NCBI RefSeq assembly: GCF_001695625.1 | Contig: NZ_MBPN01000008.1 | Span: 31,021-95,020, forward strand | Source of the DNA: Pseudomonas defluvii | GTDB taxonomy: Bacteria; Pseudomonadota; Gammaproteobacteria; Pseudomonadales; Pseudomonadaceae | DNA length: 64,000 nt | Direction: 5' to 3' | Shown here: in pieces, positions 54,681 to 64,000 of the stretch | Layout: every line of letters begins with the position of its first letter | How positions within the stretch are numbered: the first letter of the stretch is position 1 | Program-made: the position numbers and the translations under genes | The notes under the pieces: generated by a model | Database searches by the model: none | Told to the model about the DNA's origin: nothing | What the model saw: only the letters and a program-made list of their open reading frames with translations

Positions 54681-55049
54681 ATGGGCGAACAACCTCTGAA
54701 TGCATCCACCCCGAGTGCCGATGTGCGCCAGTGGGCGATGTTCTGCCACCTCGCGGCGTTCTGCGGGTTGTTGTTCCCCTTCGGCAACTTGCTGGGGCCG
54801 TTGATCATCTGGCAATGGAAGCGTGAGCTGGACCCGTTCATCGATGCCCAAGGTAAGGAATCGCTGAACTTCCAGATTACTGTGACCATTGCCTACGTGA
54901 TCTGCATCGCACTGTTCATCATATTGATTGGCTTTGCGTTGCTCGGCCTGCTGGTAGTGGCCGCAGCCATCCTGATGATCATCGCTTCGGTCAAGGTCAA
55001 TGAGGGGCAGGCGTATCGCTACCCCTTTACCTGGCGGGTGATTCAGTAG
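54681..55049 (+). CDS. DUF4870 small membrane protein
   Basis: A 122-residue membrane protein. WAMFCHLAAFCGLLFPFGNLLGPLIIWQWKRELDPFIDAQGKESLNFQIT is the diagnostic DUF4870 (Tic20-like) pattern. There are three or four helices, with two in the C-terminal half (TIAYVICIALFIILIGFALLGLLVVAAAILMIIASV). Function unknown. It is probably expressed with rph. Confidence 0.9.
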   Translation: MGEQPLNASTPSADVRQWAMFCHLAAFCGLLFPFGNLLGPLIIWQWKRELDPFIDAQGKESLNFQITVTIAYVICIALFIILIGFALLGLLVVAAAILMIIASVKVNEGQAYRYPFTWRVIQ

Positions 55050-55069
55050 CGGCAGGGTTGTTGGCTTTT

Positions 55070-55159
55070 CCTGTGGGATGCAGGCTTGCCTGCGATGGCG
55101 TCGGCGGGGTGCCAATGAGTACGCGGCGCCTGCATCGTTGGCAAGCCAACTCCCACAGG
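55070..55159. repeat. Inverted pair of REP-like elements
   Basis: CCTGTGGGATGCAGGCTTGCC... (55070-55099) and the inverse ...GCAAGCCAACTCCCACAGG (55132-55159) are facing copies of the same REP-like unit (CCTGTGGGA-variable-GGCTTGCC-variable-GATG). Each has its own small hairpin (GCAGGCTTGCCTGC; GTTGGCAAGCCAAC). They lie between convergent DUF4870 and crc genes; a single copy is at 14783-14810. Confidence 0.8.
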
Positions 55160-55184
55160 GTGTCTTGCGCTATTTTTGGCACAT

Positions 55185-55222
55185 AAAAACGAACCCCCGC
55201 TGAAAAGCGGGGGTTCGTTTTT
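55185..55222. terminator. Bidirectional terminator between DUF4870 and crc
   Basis: AAAAACGAACCCCCGCT (55185-55201) pairs perfectly with its complement (55206-55222) across a GAAA loop. The A and T ends let it end transcripts from both sides. It begins 12 bases after the crc stop. Confidence 0.95.
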
Positions 55223-55234
55223 GTGCGTGACCGT

Positions 55235-56014
55235 TTAAATGGTCAGCGTCCAGTCATAGTCCACGATCAGTGGCGCATGCTGGGAGAAGCGTGGCTGGCG
55301 TGGCAGGCGTGCGCTACGCACGAAGCGACGCAGGCCTGGTGTCAGCAACTGGTAGTCGAAGCGATAGCCCAGGTTGAGCATCTCGGCCTGTTCGTTGTCC
55401 GGCCACCAGCTGTACTGCTCGCCTTCGCGGCTGACTTCGCGCAGGGCATCGACATAGCCCATGTCGCCGACGATGGTGTCCATCCAGGCCCGTTCCGGTG
55501 CCAGGAAGCCCGGGGACTGCTGGCTGTCGCGCCAGTTCTTGATGTCGAGCTTCTGCTGCGCGACATACAGCGAGCCGCAGTAAATGTATTCACGACGCTT
55601 GCGACGTTGCTTGTCCAGGTATTTGGCGAAGTCGTCCATCAACTTGAACTTCTGGTTCAAGTCTTCGTCGCCGTTCTGCCCGGAAGGCAGCAGCAAGGTG
55701 GCAATACTGACTTTGTCGAAGTCTGCCTGCAGGTAACGTCCGTAGCGGTCGGCTGTCTCGAAGCCCAGGCCGCTGATGACTGCCTTGGGCTGCAAGCGCG
55801 AGTAAAGTGCCACACCGCCTTGGGCGGGGACTTCTGCGTCGCAGGCATAAAGGAAGTAGCCATCGAGCTGGAAAGCTGGGTCGTCGAGTTCAAAGGCCGA
55901 GGCGCGGGTATCCTGAAGGCAGATGACGTCGGCATTCTGGGCTTGCAGCCAACTGAGCAAACCACGCTCGACTGCAGCCTGAATGCCATTTACGTTCACA
56001 CTGATGATCCGCAT
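55235..56014 (-). CDS. crc: Catabolite repression control protein Crc
   Basis: A 259-residue protein of the exonuclease III/endonuclease fold that in Pseudomonas acts with Hfq to repress translation of catabolic mRNAs when preferred carbon is present. The fold is preserved (MRIISVNVNGIQAAVERGLLSWLQAQNADVICLQDTRA; YSWW; LGYRFDYQL). Nuclease residues are altered: Asp35 replaces the Glu, CGSLYVAQQ replaces the D/N site, and SQHAPLIVDY replaces the SDH motif. The start at 56014 matches known Crc; an ATG at 56026 exists. It is divergent from pyrE. Confidence 0.95.
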   Translation of the reverse strand: MRIISVNVNGIQAAVERGLLSWLQAQNADVICLQDTRASAFELDDPAFQLDGYFLYACDAEVPAQGGVALYSRLQPKAVISGLGFETADRYGRYLQADFDKVSIATLLLPSGQNGDEDLNQKFKLMDDFAKYLDKQRRKRREYIYCGSLYVAQQKLDIKNWRDSQQSPGFLAPERAWMDTIVGDMGYVDALREVSREGEQYSWWPDNEQAEMLNLGYRFDYQLLTPGLRRFVRSARLPRQPRFSQHAPLIVDYDWTLTI

Positions 56015-56094
56015 AAATGGCCCCAAAAATCTCGTGCGTGTATGATACCCGAGCTGTACTCAATTAGCTAAATCCGTGGCATCCGGGACTCTAC

Positions 56095-56736
56095 ATGCAG
56101 CCGTATCAGCGCGACTTTATTCGTTTTGCCATCGATCGTGGGGTTCTGCGCTTCGGTGAGTTCACCCTCAAGTCGGGGCGTACCAGCCCGTATTTCTTCA
56201 ATGCCGGCCTGTTCAACAGCGGCGCGGCCCTGGCTCAGCTCGGGCGTTTCTATGCTGCGGCGATTGTCGACAGCAAGATTCCGTTCGACGTGCTGTTCGG
56301 CCCGGCCTACAAAGGCATCCCGCTGGCTGCAGCGACCGCTGTAGCGCTGGCTGAGCATCACCAGCTCGACGTGCCGTGGTGCTTCAACCGCAAGGAAGCC
56401 AAGAGCCATGGCGAAGGCGGCAGCCTGGTCGGCGCGCCACTGACCGGCGACGTATTGATCATCGACGACGTGATCACTGCCGGCACGGCGATCCGCGAGG
56501 TCATGCAGATCATCCAGGGGCAGCAGGCCAAGGCCGCTGGCGTGCTGATCGCACTGAACCGTCAGGAGCGCGGCAACGGCGAGCTGTCGGCGATCCAGGA
56601 AGTGGAGCGTGACTTTGGTATCCCGGTGGTCAGCATTGTGTCGCTGACTCAGGTGCTGGAGTTCCTCGCTGACGATCCAGCGCTCAAGCAGCATCTGCCT
56701 GCGGTCGAAGCGTACCGGGCCCAGTACGGTATCTGA
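56095..56736 (+). CDS. pyrE: Orotate phosphoribosyltransferase
   Basis: A 213-residue enzyme of pyrimidine synthesis that converts orotate and PRPP to OMP. The PRPP motif [16 protein letters not shown] (about residue 122), with [11 protein letters not shown] loop before it and the [22 protein letters not shown]-terminus, are characteristic. There is no leader-peptide attenuator of the E. coli type upstream. A bidirectional terminator follows. Confidence 0.97.
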   Translation: MQPYQRDFIRFAIDRGVLRFGEFTLKSGRTSPYFFNAGLFNSGAALAQLGRFYAAAIVDSKIPFDVLFGPAYKGIPLAAATAVALAEHHQLDVPWCFNRKEAKSHGEGGSLVGAPLTGDVLIIDDVITAGTAIREVMQIIQGQQAKAAGVLIALNRQERGNGELSAIQEVERDFGIPVVSIVSLTQVLEFLADDPALKQHLPAVEAYRAQYGI

Positions 56737-56750
56737 AGCCCATGCGCAAC

Positions 56751-56779
56751 AAAAAGGCCCTGCAATGCAGGGCCTTTTT
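56751..56779. terminator. Bidirectional terminator between pyrE and argB
   Basis: AAAAAGGCCCTGC (56751-56763) and GCAGGGCCTTTTT (56767-56779) form a perfect 13-bp stem over AAT. It lies 15 bases after pyrE and 38 bases beyond the argB stop. Confidence 0.94.
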
Positions 56780-56817
56780 GCTTCTCTGGTGTGCCACCAG
56801 ATCGGGAGCTGAGGCTG

Positions 56818-57750
<933 letters not shown>

Positions 57751-59148
57751 TCAGAACGGTAGTTGCAGGTTGGGTTCAACACGCTTCAGTTGCGCGTGGA
57801 AAACATCCTTGATGCGTTGCAGTTCGGCGTCGGTTTCGGCTTCAAAGCGCAGCACCAGTACCGGGGTGGTATTGGAGGCGCGCACCAGGCCCCAGCCGTT
57901 GGGGTAGTCGACTCGAACACCGTCAATGGTGGTCAGGCTGGCTTCGCCCCAATCCGCATCACGCTGCAGTGCATCAATGATGCTGAATTTACCTTCGTCG
58001 GTCACTTCAATGTTGATTTCCGGCGTGGAAATATCATTTGGGAAGGCGGCGAATAGAGTTTCGGCGTCGACCGACTCCTTGCTGAGGATTTCCAGCAGCC
58101 GCGCGGCGCTGTAAATACCGTCGTCGAAGCCGAACCAACGCTCCTTGATGAAGATGTGTCCGCTCATCTCGCCGGCCAGCAGGGCGCCGCTCTGCTTCAT
58201 TTTCTTCTTGATCAGCGAATGACCGGTTTTCCACATCAGTGGACGACCACCGTACTGCTCGATCAATGGGCTCAGGCGGCGGGTGCATTTGACGTCGAAG
58301 ATGATTTCGGCGCCCGGGTTGCGGGCCAGTACGTCCTTGGCAAACAGCATCAGCAAGCGGTCCGGGTAGACGATGTTGCCGGTGTTGGTCACGACACCGA
58401 CGCGGTCGCCGTCGCCGTCAAAGGCCAGGCCCAGGTCCGCGCCGGTCTCTTTCACCTTGGCGATCAGGTCGACCAGGTTTTCGGGCTTGCCTGGGTCTGG
58501 ATGGTGGTTCGGGAAGTTGCCGTCCACTTCGCAGAACAGCGGAATCATCTCGCAGCCCAAGGCTTCGATCAGTTGTGGGGCAATGACACCGGCTGCGCCG
58601 TTGCCGCAGTCCACAACGACCTTGAGCTTTTTCGCCAGCTTGATGTCGCCAGTGATCTGCTGGAAGTAGCGATCAAGGATCTCGACGCGCTCGACATGGC
58701 CTTGGCCATGGCTCAGGTCGTTGGTCTTCAGGCGGGTCAGCAGCGCTTGGATCTGCTCGTTGGCCAGGGTGTCACCGGCGATGACGATCTTGAAACCGTT
58801 GTAGTTCGGCGGGTTGTGGCTGCCGGTCAGCATGACGCCGGATTTGCCGGCGAGGACGTTGGCGGCGTAGTACAGGGCAGGCGTAGGCACCAGGCCCACG
58901 TCGCTGACCTGGCAACCGGCCTCGGCCAGGCCTTTGATCAACTGCTCGACCAGCATCGGCCCGGACAGGCGGCCGTCACGGCCCACTGAAACTTGCGGCT
59001 CGCCTTGAGCCAGGCTCTGGGCACCAATGGCCCGGCCAATCCAATAGGCAGTCTCGGCGGTCAGGGTGTCGCCAACCACGCCACGAATGTCATAGGCGCG
59101 AAAGATGCTTTCAGGGAGTGTGGGTACCAGTTGTGTCATGTCATTCAT
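57751..59148 (-). CDS. algC: Phosphomannomutase/phosphoglucomutase AlgC
   Basis: A 465-residue enzyme that interconverts 6- and 1-phosphates of mannose and glucose for alginate, LPS and other sugars. The phosphoserine is Ser110 in VMLTGSHNPPNYNG; DGDGDRVG near residue 245 holds the metal ligands; GEMSGHIF binds sugar; RASNTTPVLVLRFEA near the end binds phosphate. The ATG at 59148 was chosen. The next gene upstream is dut, 124 bases away. Confidence 0.96.
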   Translation of the reverse strand: MNDMTQLVPTLPESIFRAYDIRGVVGDTLTAETAYWIGRAIGAQSLAQGEPQVSVGRDGRLSGPMLVEQLIKGLAEAGCQVSDVGLVPTPALYYAANVLAGKSGVMLTGSHNPPNYNGFKIVIAGDTLANEQIQALLTRLKTNDLSHGQGHVERVEILDRYFQQITGDIKLAKKLKVVVDCGNGAAGVIAPQLIEALGCEMIPLFCEVDGNFPNHHPDPGKPENLVDLIAKVKETGADLGLAFDGDGDRVGVVTNTGNIVYPDRLLMLFAKDVLARNPGAEIIFDVKCTRRLSPLIEQYGGRPLMWKTGHSLIKKKMKQSGALLAGEMSGHIFIKERWFGFDDGIYSAARLLEILSKESVDAETLFAAFPNDISTPEINIEVTDEGKFSIIDALQRDADWGEASLTTIDGVRVDYPNGWGLVRASNTTPVLVLRFEAETDAELQRIKDVFHAQLKRVEPNLQLPF

Positions 59149-59272
59149 CACTGGGGAGCTCCAATCTCAAGGGCGTGCGGTGCAGGCTCAAATTGAGCGC
59201 TTTGACAGTGTTTCTGCCAGAGCGTTCGCCAATCCGTTGGGTTGCGTTGGGCAGCCGAGGCTGCCCGGTGGG

Positions 59273-59728
59273 TCAGTGGCTGCCGGAGTGGCCGAAGCCA
59301 CCCGCGCCGCGTTGGCTTTCATCGAACGTTTCGACGATGTCGAAATGGGCTTGTACCACCGGCACCAGCACCAGTTGGGCGATTCGCTCGCCAACAGCGA
59401 TGGTGAATGCAGTCTGGCCGCGGTTCCAGCAGGACACCATCAGTTCGCCTTGGTAGTCGGAGTCGATCAGGCCGACCAGGTTGCCCAGTACGATGCCGTG
59501 CTTATGACCAAGGCCCGAGCGTGGCAGGATCAGGGCTGCCAGGCCGGGGTCACCGATGTACACCGACAGGCCAGTCGGGATCAGCAGGGTCTGGCCTGGC
59601 TCCAGGACGGTGTCTTCCTTGAGCATGGCACGCAGGTCAAGGCCGGCGGAGCCTGGGGTGGCGTACTGTGGCAGCGGGAATTCGTTGCCGATGCGAGGGT
59701 CGAGAATCTTGGCTTGTAGAGCGTGCAT
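59273..59728 (-). CDS. dut: dUTP diphosphatase
   Basis: A 151-residue trimeric enzyme that hydrolyses dUTP to dUMP, keeping uracil out of DNA. All five motifs are visible, including [38 protein letters not shown] and the C-terminal [12 protein letters not shown]. It follows coaBC after 6 bases, so they share a transcript. Confidence 0.97.
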   Translation of the reverse strand: MHALQAKILDPRIGNEFPLPQYATPGSAGLDLRAMLKEDTVLEPGQTLLIPTGLSVYIGDPGLAALILPRSGLGHKHGIVLGNLVGLIDSDYQGELMVSCWNRGQTAFTIAVGERIAQLVLVPVVQAHFDIVETFDESQRGAGGFGHSGSH

Positions 59729-59734
59729 GCGCGA

Positions 59735-60943
59735 TTAAACCTGGTTAAGACGTTCAGCAATAAAGGCGATCAGCTGACGGGCGATCTTGCCTTTGCTGGT
59801 CTGGGCGAAAAGGGTTTCTTGCAGTTGCCGGTCGATCACGCTGCAGGCGTTCTCTTCGCTGTTGAAGCCAATGCTGGGGTTGGCGACATCGTTGGCGACG
59901 ATCAGGTCAAGGTTCTTGTCCTTGAGCTTGCGTGCGGCGTAGTCGAGCAGGTGTTCGGTCTCGGCGGCAAAGCCGACACTGAACGGACGGTCCGGACGGG
60001 TGGCGATGGTGGCAAGGATATCGGGGTTGCGCACCATCTGCAGCAGCAGGCCGTCACCGGTGGTCGGGTCTTTCTTGAGCTTTTGTGGGGCTACGACCTC
60101 TGGCCGGTAGTCCGCAACCGCTGCCGAGGCGATAAACAGGTCGCAGGGAATGGCGGCTTCACAGGCGGCGAGCATGTCGCGGGCGCTGACCACATCGATG
60201 CGGGTCACCCGGTCAGGGGTTGGCAGGTGTACAGGGCCGGTGACCAGCGTGACCTTGGCACCCGCTTCGACCGCTGCTTCGGCCAGGGCAAAGCCCATTT
60301 TGCCGGAGCTGTGGTTGGTGATGTAGCGCACCGGGTCGATGTTTTCCTGGGTCGGGCCGGCCGTAATCAGTACATGCTTGCCGGTCAGCGACTCGCGCTT
60401 GAAGCATTCGGCGGCATGCCACGCCAGGTCGTTGGCTTCAAGCATGCGGCCCAGGCCTATATCACCACAGGCCTGGCTACCGGACGCCGGGCCGAATACC
60501 TGGATCTGGCGGCTTTGCAGCAGTTCAAGGTTGGCCTGGGTGGCCGGGTCGCGCCACATGGCCTGGTTCATGGCCGGGGCGACGGCAACCGTCGCGTCAG
60601 TGGCCAGCACCAGTGTGGTCAGCAGGTCATTGGCGACGCCTTGGGCCAGGCGTGCGATCAGGTCAGCGGTGGCCGGTGCGATCAGCACCAGGTCGGCCCA
60701 CTTTGCCAGCTCGATATGGCCCATGGCGGCTTCGGCGGCCGGGTCGAGCAGGTCCAGATGAACCGGGTGCCCGGACAGGGCCTGCATCGTCAGGGGGGTA
60801 ATGAATTCAGCACCGCCACGGGTCATGACGACACGGACTTGCGCGCCGTGCTCAAGAAGTCGGCGAACCAGTTCGGCACTCTTGTAGGCGGCGATGCCGC
60901 CGCCGACGCCGAGAACAATGCGTTTCCGATACAGCCGCTGCAT
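59735..60943 (-). CDS. coaBC: Bifunctional phosphopantothenoylcysteine decarboxylase/phosphopantothenate-cysteine ligase
   Basis: A 402-residue enzyme of coenzyme A synthesis. The N-terminal CoaC flavoprotein (about 1-190) has RIVLGVGGGIAAYKSAELVRRL, APAMNQAMW and SQACGDIGLGRM with the catalytic Cys. The CoaB ligase (about 190-402) has VLITAGPTQENIDPVRYITNHSSGKMGFALA and SAAVADYRP. It leads coaBC-dut and is divergent from radC. Confidence 0.97.
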   Translation of the reverse strand: MQRLYRKRIVLGVGGGIAAYKSAELVRRLLEHGAQVRVVMTRGGAEFITPLTMQALSGHPVHLDLLDPAAEAAMGHIELAKWADLVLIAPATADLIARLAQGVANDLLTTLVLATDATVAVAPAMNQAMWRDPATQANLELLQSRQIQVFGPASGSQACGDIGLGRMLEANDLAWHAAECFKRESLTGKHVLITAGPTQENIDPVRYITNHSSGKMGFALAEAAVEAGAKVTLVTGPVHLPTPDRVTRIDVVSARDMLAACEAAIPCDLFIASAAVADYRPEVVAPQKLKKDPTTGDGLLLQMVRNPDILATIATRPDRPFSVGFAAETEHLLDYAARKLKDKNLDLIVANDVANPSIGFNSEENACSVIDRQLQETLFAQTSKGKIARQLIAFIAERLNQV

Positions 60944-61077
60944 AGGCTTGCCTTGTCAAATCAGGGTTTGCACGTGCCGATCAGGCTTGTAGGAAGCCAA
61001 ATCGGCGAAGAAAAAGAGGGGCTAAGATAGCACAGCACTCAAGCCAGACAGCAGTACCCAGTGGGCAGGGAGGTAGC

Positions 61078-61752
61078 ATGAGCATCAAGGATTGGCCGGC
61101 CGCGGAGCGGCCTCGGGAGAAGTTACTGGCGCGAGGGGCCACCAGCCTCTCGGACGCCGAATTGCTGGCTATTTTTCTACGAACCGGGGTTCGCGGGCGC
61201 AGTGCCGTCGACCTGGCGCGTTACCTGTTACAGCAGTTCGGCAGCTTGCGAGCGCTGTTGGAAGCAGACCTCAGGCGGTTCAGCACCGAGCCAGGGCTGG
61301 GGCCTGCCAAGTTTACCCAGTTGCAGGCGGTCATGGAGATGGCCCGGCGCCATCTGGCCGAGCGTTTGCGCCGGGACTCGGCCCTGGAGAGCCCGCAGGC
61401 CGTCAAGGACTACCTCAAGGCCGAGTTGCGTCACGAGCCGCATGAGGTGTTTGGCTGCCTGTTCCTGGACAGCAAACACCGGGTGCTTGCGTTTGAAGTG
61501 CTGTTTCGCGGGTCTATCGATAGCGCCAGTGTCTACCCACGGCAAGTGATCAAACGCTCGCTTGCACACAATGCGGCCGCCTTGATCCTGTGCCATAACC
61601 ACCCGTCGGGGGTTTCGGAGCCCAGCCAGTCGGACGTGATCCTCACCCGGCGGCTCAAGACGGCGCTTGAGCTGGTGGATGTCCGGGTGCTGGATCACTT
61701 CATCATCGGCGATGGCGAACCCTTGTCGATGGTCGAGTACGGCTGGTTTTAG
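61078..61752 (+). CDS. radC: RadC family protein
   Basis: A 224-residue protein with an N-terminal HhH-like part ([25 protein letters not shown]) and a JAMM/MPN metal domain ([26 protein letters not shown]). The conserved HxH and Asp ligands are present. The cellular role is unclear; it was once thought to take part in DNA repair. A -10-like TAAGAT lies upstream at 61023. Its end overlaps the convergent binding-protein gene by 4 bases. Confidence 0.95.
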   Translation: MSIKDWPAAERPREKLLARGATSLSDAELLAIFLRTGVRGRSAVDLARYLLQQFGSLRALLEADLRRFSTEPGLGPAKFTQLQAVMEMARRHLAERLRRDSALESPQAVKDYLKAELRHEPHEVFGCLFLDSKHRVLAFEVLFRGSIDSASVYPRQVIKRSLAHNAAALILCHNHPSGVSEPSQSDVILTRRLKTALELVDVRVLDHFIIGDGEPLSMVEYGWF

Positions 61753-63338
61753 CGGGCCACATTCACCTTCGAGAAGTCCTGCCGGCCAAACGGGCTTACC
61801 TGATAGCCCTCCACACCCTTGCGGGTGAGGGCAGCAGCAGTTGGGTGCGCCAGTGGCAGCCACAATGCCTGCTGCTGGATCAGCGTCTGCGCCTGCTCGT
61901 ACAGGCGGCTGCGCACGCTCTGGTCGTTGGTGGTCTTGCCGGCGCTGATCAACTGATCCAGGCGCGGGTCGCAATAACGGGCAAAGTTGGTACCGGACTT
62001 CACGGCTGCACAGGAAAACTGTGGGCTGAGGAAGTTGTCGGGGTCACCATTGTCACCAGCCCAGCCCATGAACAGCAGGTCATGCTCGCCCGCCTTGGCC
62101 CGGCGGATCAGCTCGCCCCATTCGATAACGCGAATCTCGGCCTGAATGCCGATCTTGCCGAGGTCGGCCTGCAACAACTGTGCGCCCAGGCTTGGGTTAG
62201 GGTTGAGCAGACTGCCCGAAGGGCGCGTCCAGATCGTGGTGCTGAAGCCCTTCGCCAGGCCAACCTTGGCCAGCAAGCCGCGGGCTTTGTCCACGTTGGT
62301 GGGGTAGCCGGGCAGGTCCTTGGCGTAACTCCAGGTGTTGGGCGGGTAAGGGCCGTTAGCGGCGACGGCGGTGTCTTCAAAAACCGCCTTCAGGTAGCTG
62401 GCTTTATCGAATGCCAGGTTGATGGCCTGGCGGACTTCCACTTTATCCAGTGGCGGATGCTGGCTGTTGATGGCGACAAAGGCGGTCATGAAGGCATCGG
62501 TCTTCTCGGCCTTCAGGTTGTCATCCTTGGCGGCTTCGGCGATGTCCAGTGGCTTGGGCGACAAGGCGATCTGGCATTCGTTGCGCCGCAACTTCTGCAG
62601 GCGCACGTTGGCATCGGGGGTGATCGTGAAAATCAACGGGTCGACCGCCGGTTTGCCGGCAAAGTAGTCCGGGTTGGCCCGATAACGGATGTTGGCGTCC
62701 TTCTGGAAGCGACCAAAGACAAACGGCCCGCTGCCGATGGGCTGGCTGTTGAGCTTCTCCGGGGTGCCGGCCTTGAACAGTTGGTCGGCGTATTCGGCCG
62801 AGTAGATCGAGGCGAAGCCCATGCTCAACGTGGCCAGGAAGGTGGCGTCCGGGTGGTCGAGGGTGAAGCGCACGGTGAGCGGGTCTGGCGCTTCGATCTG
62901 CTTGATCAGCTCAGGCAGTTGCAGCGATTGCGCATGAGGGAAGCCGCTTTGTGCAATCTTGTGCCAGGGATGAGCGGGGTAGAGCATGCGCTGGAAGCTG
63001 AACAGCACGTCGTCGGCATTCAGTGTGCGACTGGGCTTGAAGTAGGCGGTGCTGTGGAACTTCACCTCGGGACGCAGTTTGAACTCGTAGGTCAGGCCAT
63101 CACTGGAAACTGTCCAGCGCTCCGCCAGGCTCGGCACCACCTGGCCTTGGGTCGCGTCGAATTCGACCAGCCGGTTCATCAGCACATCGGCTGACGCGTT
63201 GGTGGTGGTCAGCGAGTTGTACTGAACCACGTCGAAGCCTTCAGGGCTGGCTTCGGTGCAAACGCTCAGTGCCGCTGCCTGGGCCAGTGCAGGCGCAAAT
63301 ACAGCGGCGAACAGTAACGGTAGAGCGGCAGGACGCAT
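61749..63338 (-). CDS. Peptide ABC transporter periplasmic substrate-binding protein (DppA-like)
   Basis: A 529-residue exported protein with a signal peptide ([21 protein letters not shown], cleavage about residue 21). [52 protein letters not shown] and [21 protein letters not shown] match solute-binding family 5 and DppA. It would bind di- or tripeptides or heme in the periplasm. No permease genes adjoin it. It is convergent with radC. Confidence 0.9.
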   Translation of the reverse strand: MRPAALPLLFAAVFAPALAQAAALSVCTEASPEGFDVVQYNSLTTTNASADVLMNRLVEFDATQGQVVPSLAERWTVSSDGLTYEFKLRPEVKFHSTAYFKPSRTLNADDVLFSFQRMLYPAHPWHKIAQSGFPHAQSLQLPELIKQIEAPDPLTVRFTLDHPDATFLATLSMGFASIYSAEYADQLFKAGTPEKLNSQPIGSGPFVFGRFQKDANIRYRANPDYFAGKPAVDPLIFTITPDANVRLQKLRRNECQIALSPKPLDIAEAAKDDNLKAEKTDAFMTAFVAINSQHPPLDKVEVRQAINLAFDKASYLKAVFEDTAVAANGPYPPNTWSYAKDLPGYPTNVDKARGLLAKVGLAKGFSTTIWTRPSGSLLNPNPSLGAQLLQADLGKIGIQAEIRVIEWGELIRRAKAGEHDLLFMGWAGDNGDPDNFLSPQFSCAAVKSGTNFARYCDPRLDQLISAGKTTNDQSVRSRLYEQAQTLIQQQALWLPLAHPTAAALTRKGVEGYQVSPFGRQDFSKVNVAR

Positions 63339-63523
63339 GGGGACTCCTTGGCTGATCGATGGCCCATCTGCCGATGCAGTCTGGAAGAGTCCTACCCTAG
63401 TGCGCGCCGGACTAAATGGCTATATCCTTTTTGGCTTATCTTGCGACGAGTGGTCGAGGGTGCTCAAAGCCCACGGCCGTGCTGTTCGCGTATGATTCGT
63501 TGCACTGCAATTCGTATCTGCTG
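63339..63523. other. Intergenic region upstream of the peptide-binding protein and rpmB
   Basis: These 185 bases hold no credible gene. They must contain the minus-strand promoter of the binding protein, which I could not place with confidence. The rpmB promoter begins at its right edge. Confidence 0.5.
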
Positions 63524-63552
63524 TTGTTGTACTCCGGTCTTTCTGGTATAAA
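63524..63552 (+). promoter_or_regulatory. Promoter of rpmB-rpmG
   Basis: TTGTTG (63524-63529) and TATAAA (63547-63552) are separated by 17 bases, a good sigma-70 arrangement. The implied start near 63559 gives a leader of about 140 bases before rpmB. Confidence 0.6.
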
Positions 63553-63656
63553 GCAGCGCTCTTTTCTAGGGGCCCGGTTTGTCGCGTCTGTGCGTATAAC
63601 CGATAAGACCCTGAAGAAACACGGCGCCTGGCGCCATAGACTGAGAGATTAAGCGG

Positions 63657-63688
63657 CCAACCCATGCCGGGTTGGGCATGTGGTTTTA
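63657..63688 (+). promoter_or_regulatory. Alternative hairpins next to the rpmB ribosome-binding site
   Basis: CCAACCC (63657-63663) can pair with GGGTTGG (63669-63675). As an alternative, AACC+CATGCC (63659-63668) can pair with GGCATG and GGTT (63675-63680 and 63682-63685), with one bulge. Both cannot form at once. The second is followed by TTAGAGGG, where the ribosome-binding site lies (63688-63693). A regulatory role for the ribosomal protein operon is inferred. Confidence 0.4.
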
Positions 63689-63700
63689 GAGGGCTGAGGC

Positions 63701-63937
63701 ATGTCGAGAGTCTGTCAAGTTACCGGTAAGGGTCCGGTAACCGGGAACAACATTTCCCACGCAAACAACAAAACCCGTCGTCGTTTCCTGCCGAACCTGC
63801 AGCATCATCGCTTCTGGGTCGAGTCTGAGAAGCGTTTCGTGCGTCTGCGCGTATCCGCCAAAGGCATGCGTATCATCGACAAGCGCGGCATCGATGCCGT
63901 TCTGGTTGACATCCGCCGCAACGGCGCCAAGGTTTAA
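63701..63937 (+). CDS. rpmB: 50S ribosomal protein L28
   Basis: A 78-residue ribosomal protein. [38 protein letters not shown] and [22 protein letters not shown] are diagnostic. Only one Cys is present (Cys5), so it is the zinc-free form. AGAGGG precedes the ATG. rpmG follows after 11 bases. Confidence 0.98.
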   Translation: MSRVCQVTGKGPVTGNNISHANNKTRRRFLPNLQHHRFWVESEKRFVRLRVSAKGMRIIDKRGIDAVLVDIRRNGAKV

Positions 63938-63948
63938 GGGAGAGAATC

Positions 63949-64000
63949 ATGCGTGAATTGATCCGTCTGGTGTCGAGCGCTGGTACTGGCCACTTCTACA
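63949..64000 (+). CDS. rpmG: 50S ribosomal protein L33, cut by the window end
   Basis: The first 17 residues (MRELIRLVSSAGTGHFY) match L33 and the frame runs off the window. AGGGAGAGAATC before the ATG is a strong ribosome-binding site. The order rpmB-rpmG is the conserved bacterial operon. Confidence 0.95.
   Translation, partial: MRELIRLVSSAGTGHFY

Noticed and set aside
59723..61030. A 435-codon plus-strand open frame opposite coaBC
   Set aside because: Antisense shadow; coaBC has every catalytic motif on the other strand.
61845..63194. A 449-codon plus-strand open frame opposite the peptide-binding protein
   Set aside because: The minus strand encodes a signal peptide and full binding-protein pattern; this frame has none.
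63657..63680. A pseudoknot in the rpmB leader
   Set aside because: The loop ATGC could pair with GCAT directly after the stem, but no linker bases are left to cross the helix; alternative hairpins are the better reading.

Overview
This window is a gene-dense (about 60% GC), fully chromosomal stretch of a Pseudomonas of the putida/fluorescens type. The evidence is gene order and content: pstS-pstC-pstA-pstB-phoU, phoB-phoR, ubiC-ubiA, rubredoxin and its reductase, oxyR-recG, exbB-exbD-tonB, rpoZ-spoT-ridA, gmk-yicC/rph, crc/pyrE, argB-algC-dut-coaBC/radC and rpmB-rpmG. The presence of crc and algC, the unusually large PstC and PstA permeases and the high-GC codon use all fit. I see no rRNA, tRNA, prophage, insertion sequence or CRISPR array. 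The first gene (homocysteine S-methyltransferase family) and the last (rpmG) are cut by the window edges.

Layout. 1-8.8 kb is a more accessory block. It holds a paiB-GNAT-GNAT operon divergent from a MocR-type regulator, a polyamine-type periplasmic binding protein with an acetylpolyamine amidohydrolase, an AraC regulator and an asparaginase. 8.8-16.2 kb has aspA with a divergent LysR regulator, an orphan small metzincin-like protein, purE-purK, two small envelope genes, a hexose-6-phosphate mutarotase and a thioesterase. 16.5-30 kb is a transporter followed by the phosphate regulon. Three Pho boxes can be read directly, before pstS, pstC and phoB, each with its -10 hexamer 10 nt after the box. 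30-46 kb carries ubiquinone, rubredoxin, HU, HDOD, recG/oxyR, TonB energisation, ridA, spoT and rpoZ. 46.8-52.2 kb is a gamma-glutamyl-putrescine catabolic operon with a permease. 52.2-64 kb is conserved nucleotide, arginine, exopolysaccharide-sugar, CoA and ribosomal-protein housekeeping.

Themes. Polyamine metabolism appears twice: acetylation, deacetylation and uptake at 1-6.4 kb, and the puuA/puuC/puuD-like pathway with a permease at 46.8-52.2 kb. Phosphate sensing and uptake form the second coherent module.

The most unusual sequence structure is inside the MocR gene. Five DnaA-box-like words sit at exact 12-bp spacing, with a sixth, perfect copy in another reading frame, all written with rare codons in the interdomain linker. 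Other items worth attention are an intrinsic-terminator hairpin that swallows the ribosome-binding region of a DUF3299 gene, a terminator-like hairpin in the purE leader, a pstC promoter that seems to leave almost no 5' leader, the metzincin-like orphan, and switchable hairpins next to the rpmB ribosome-binding site.
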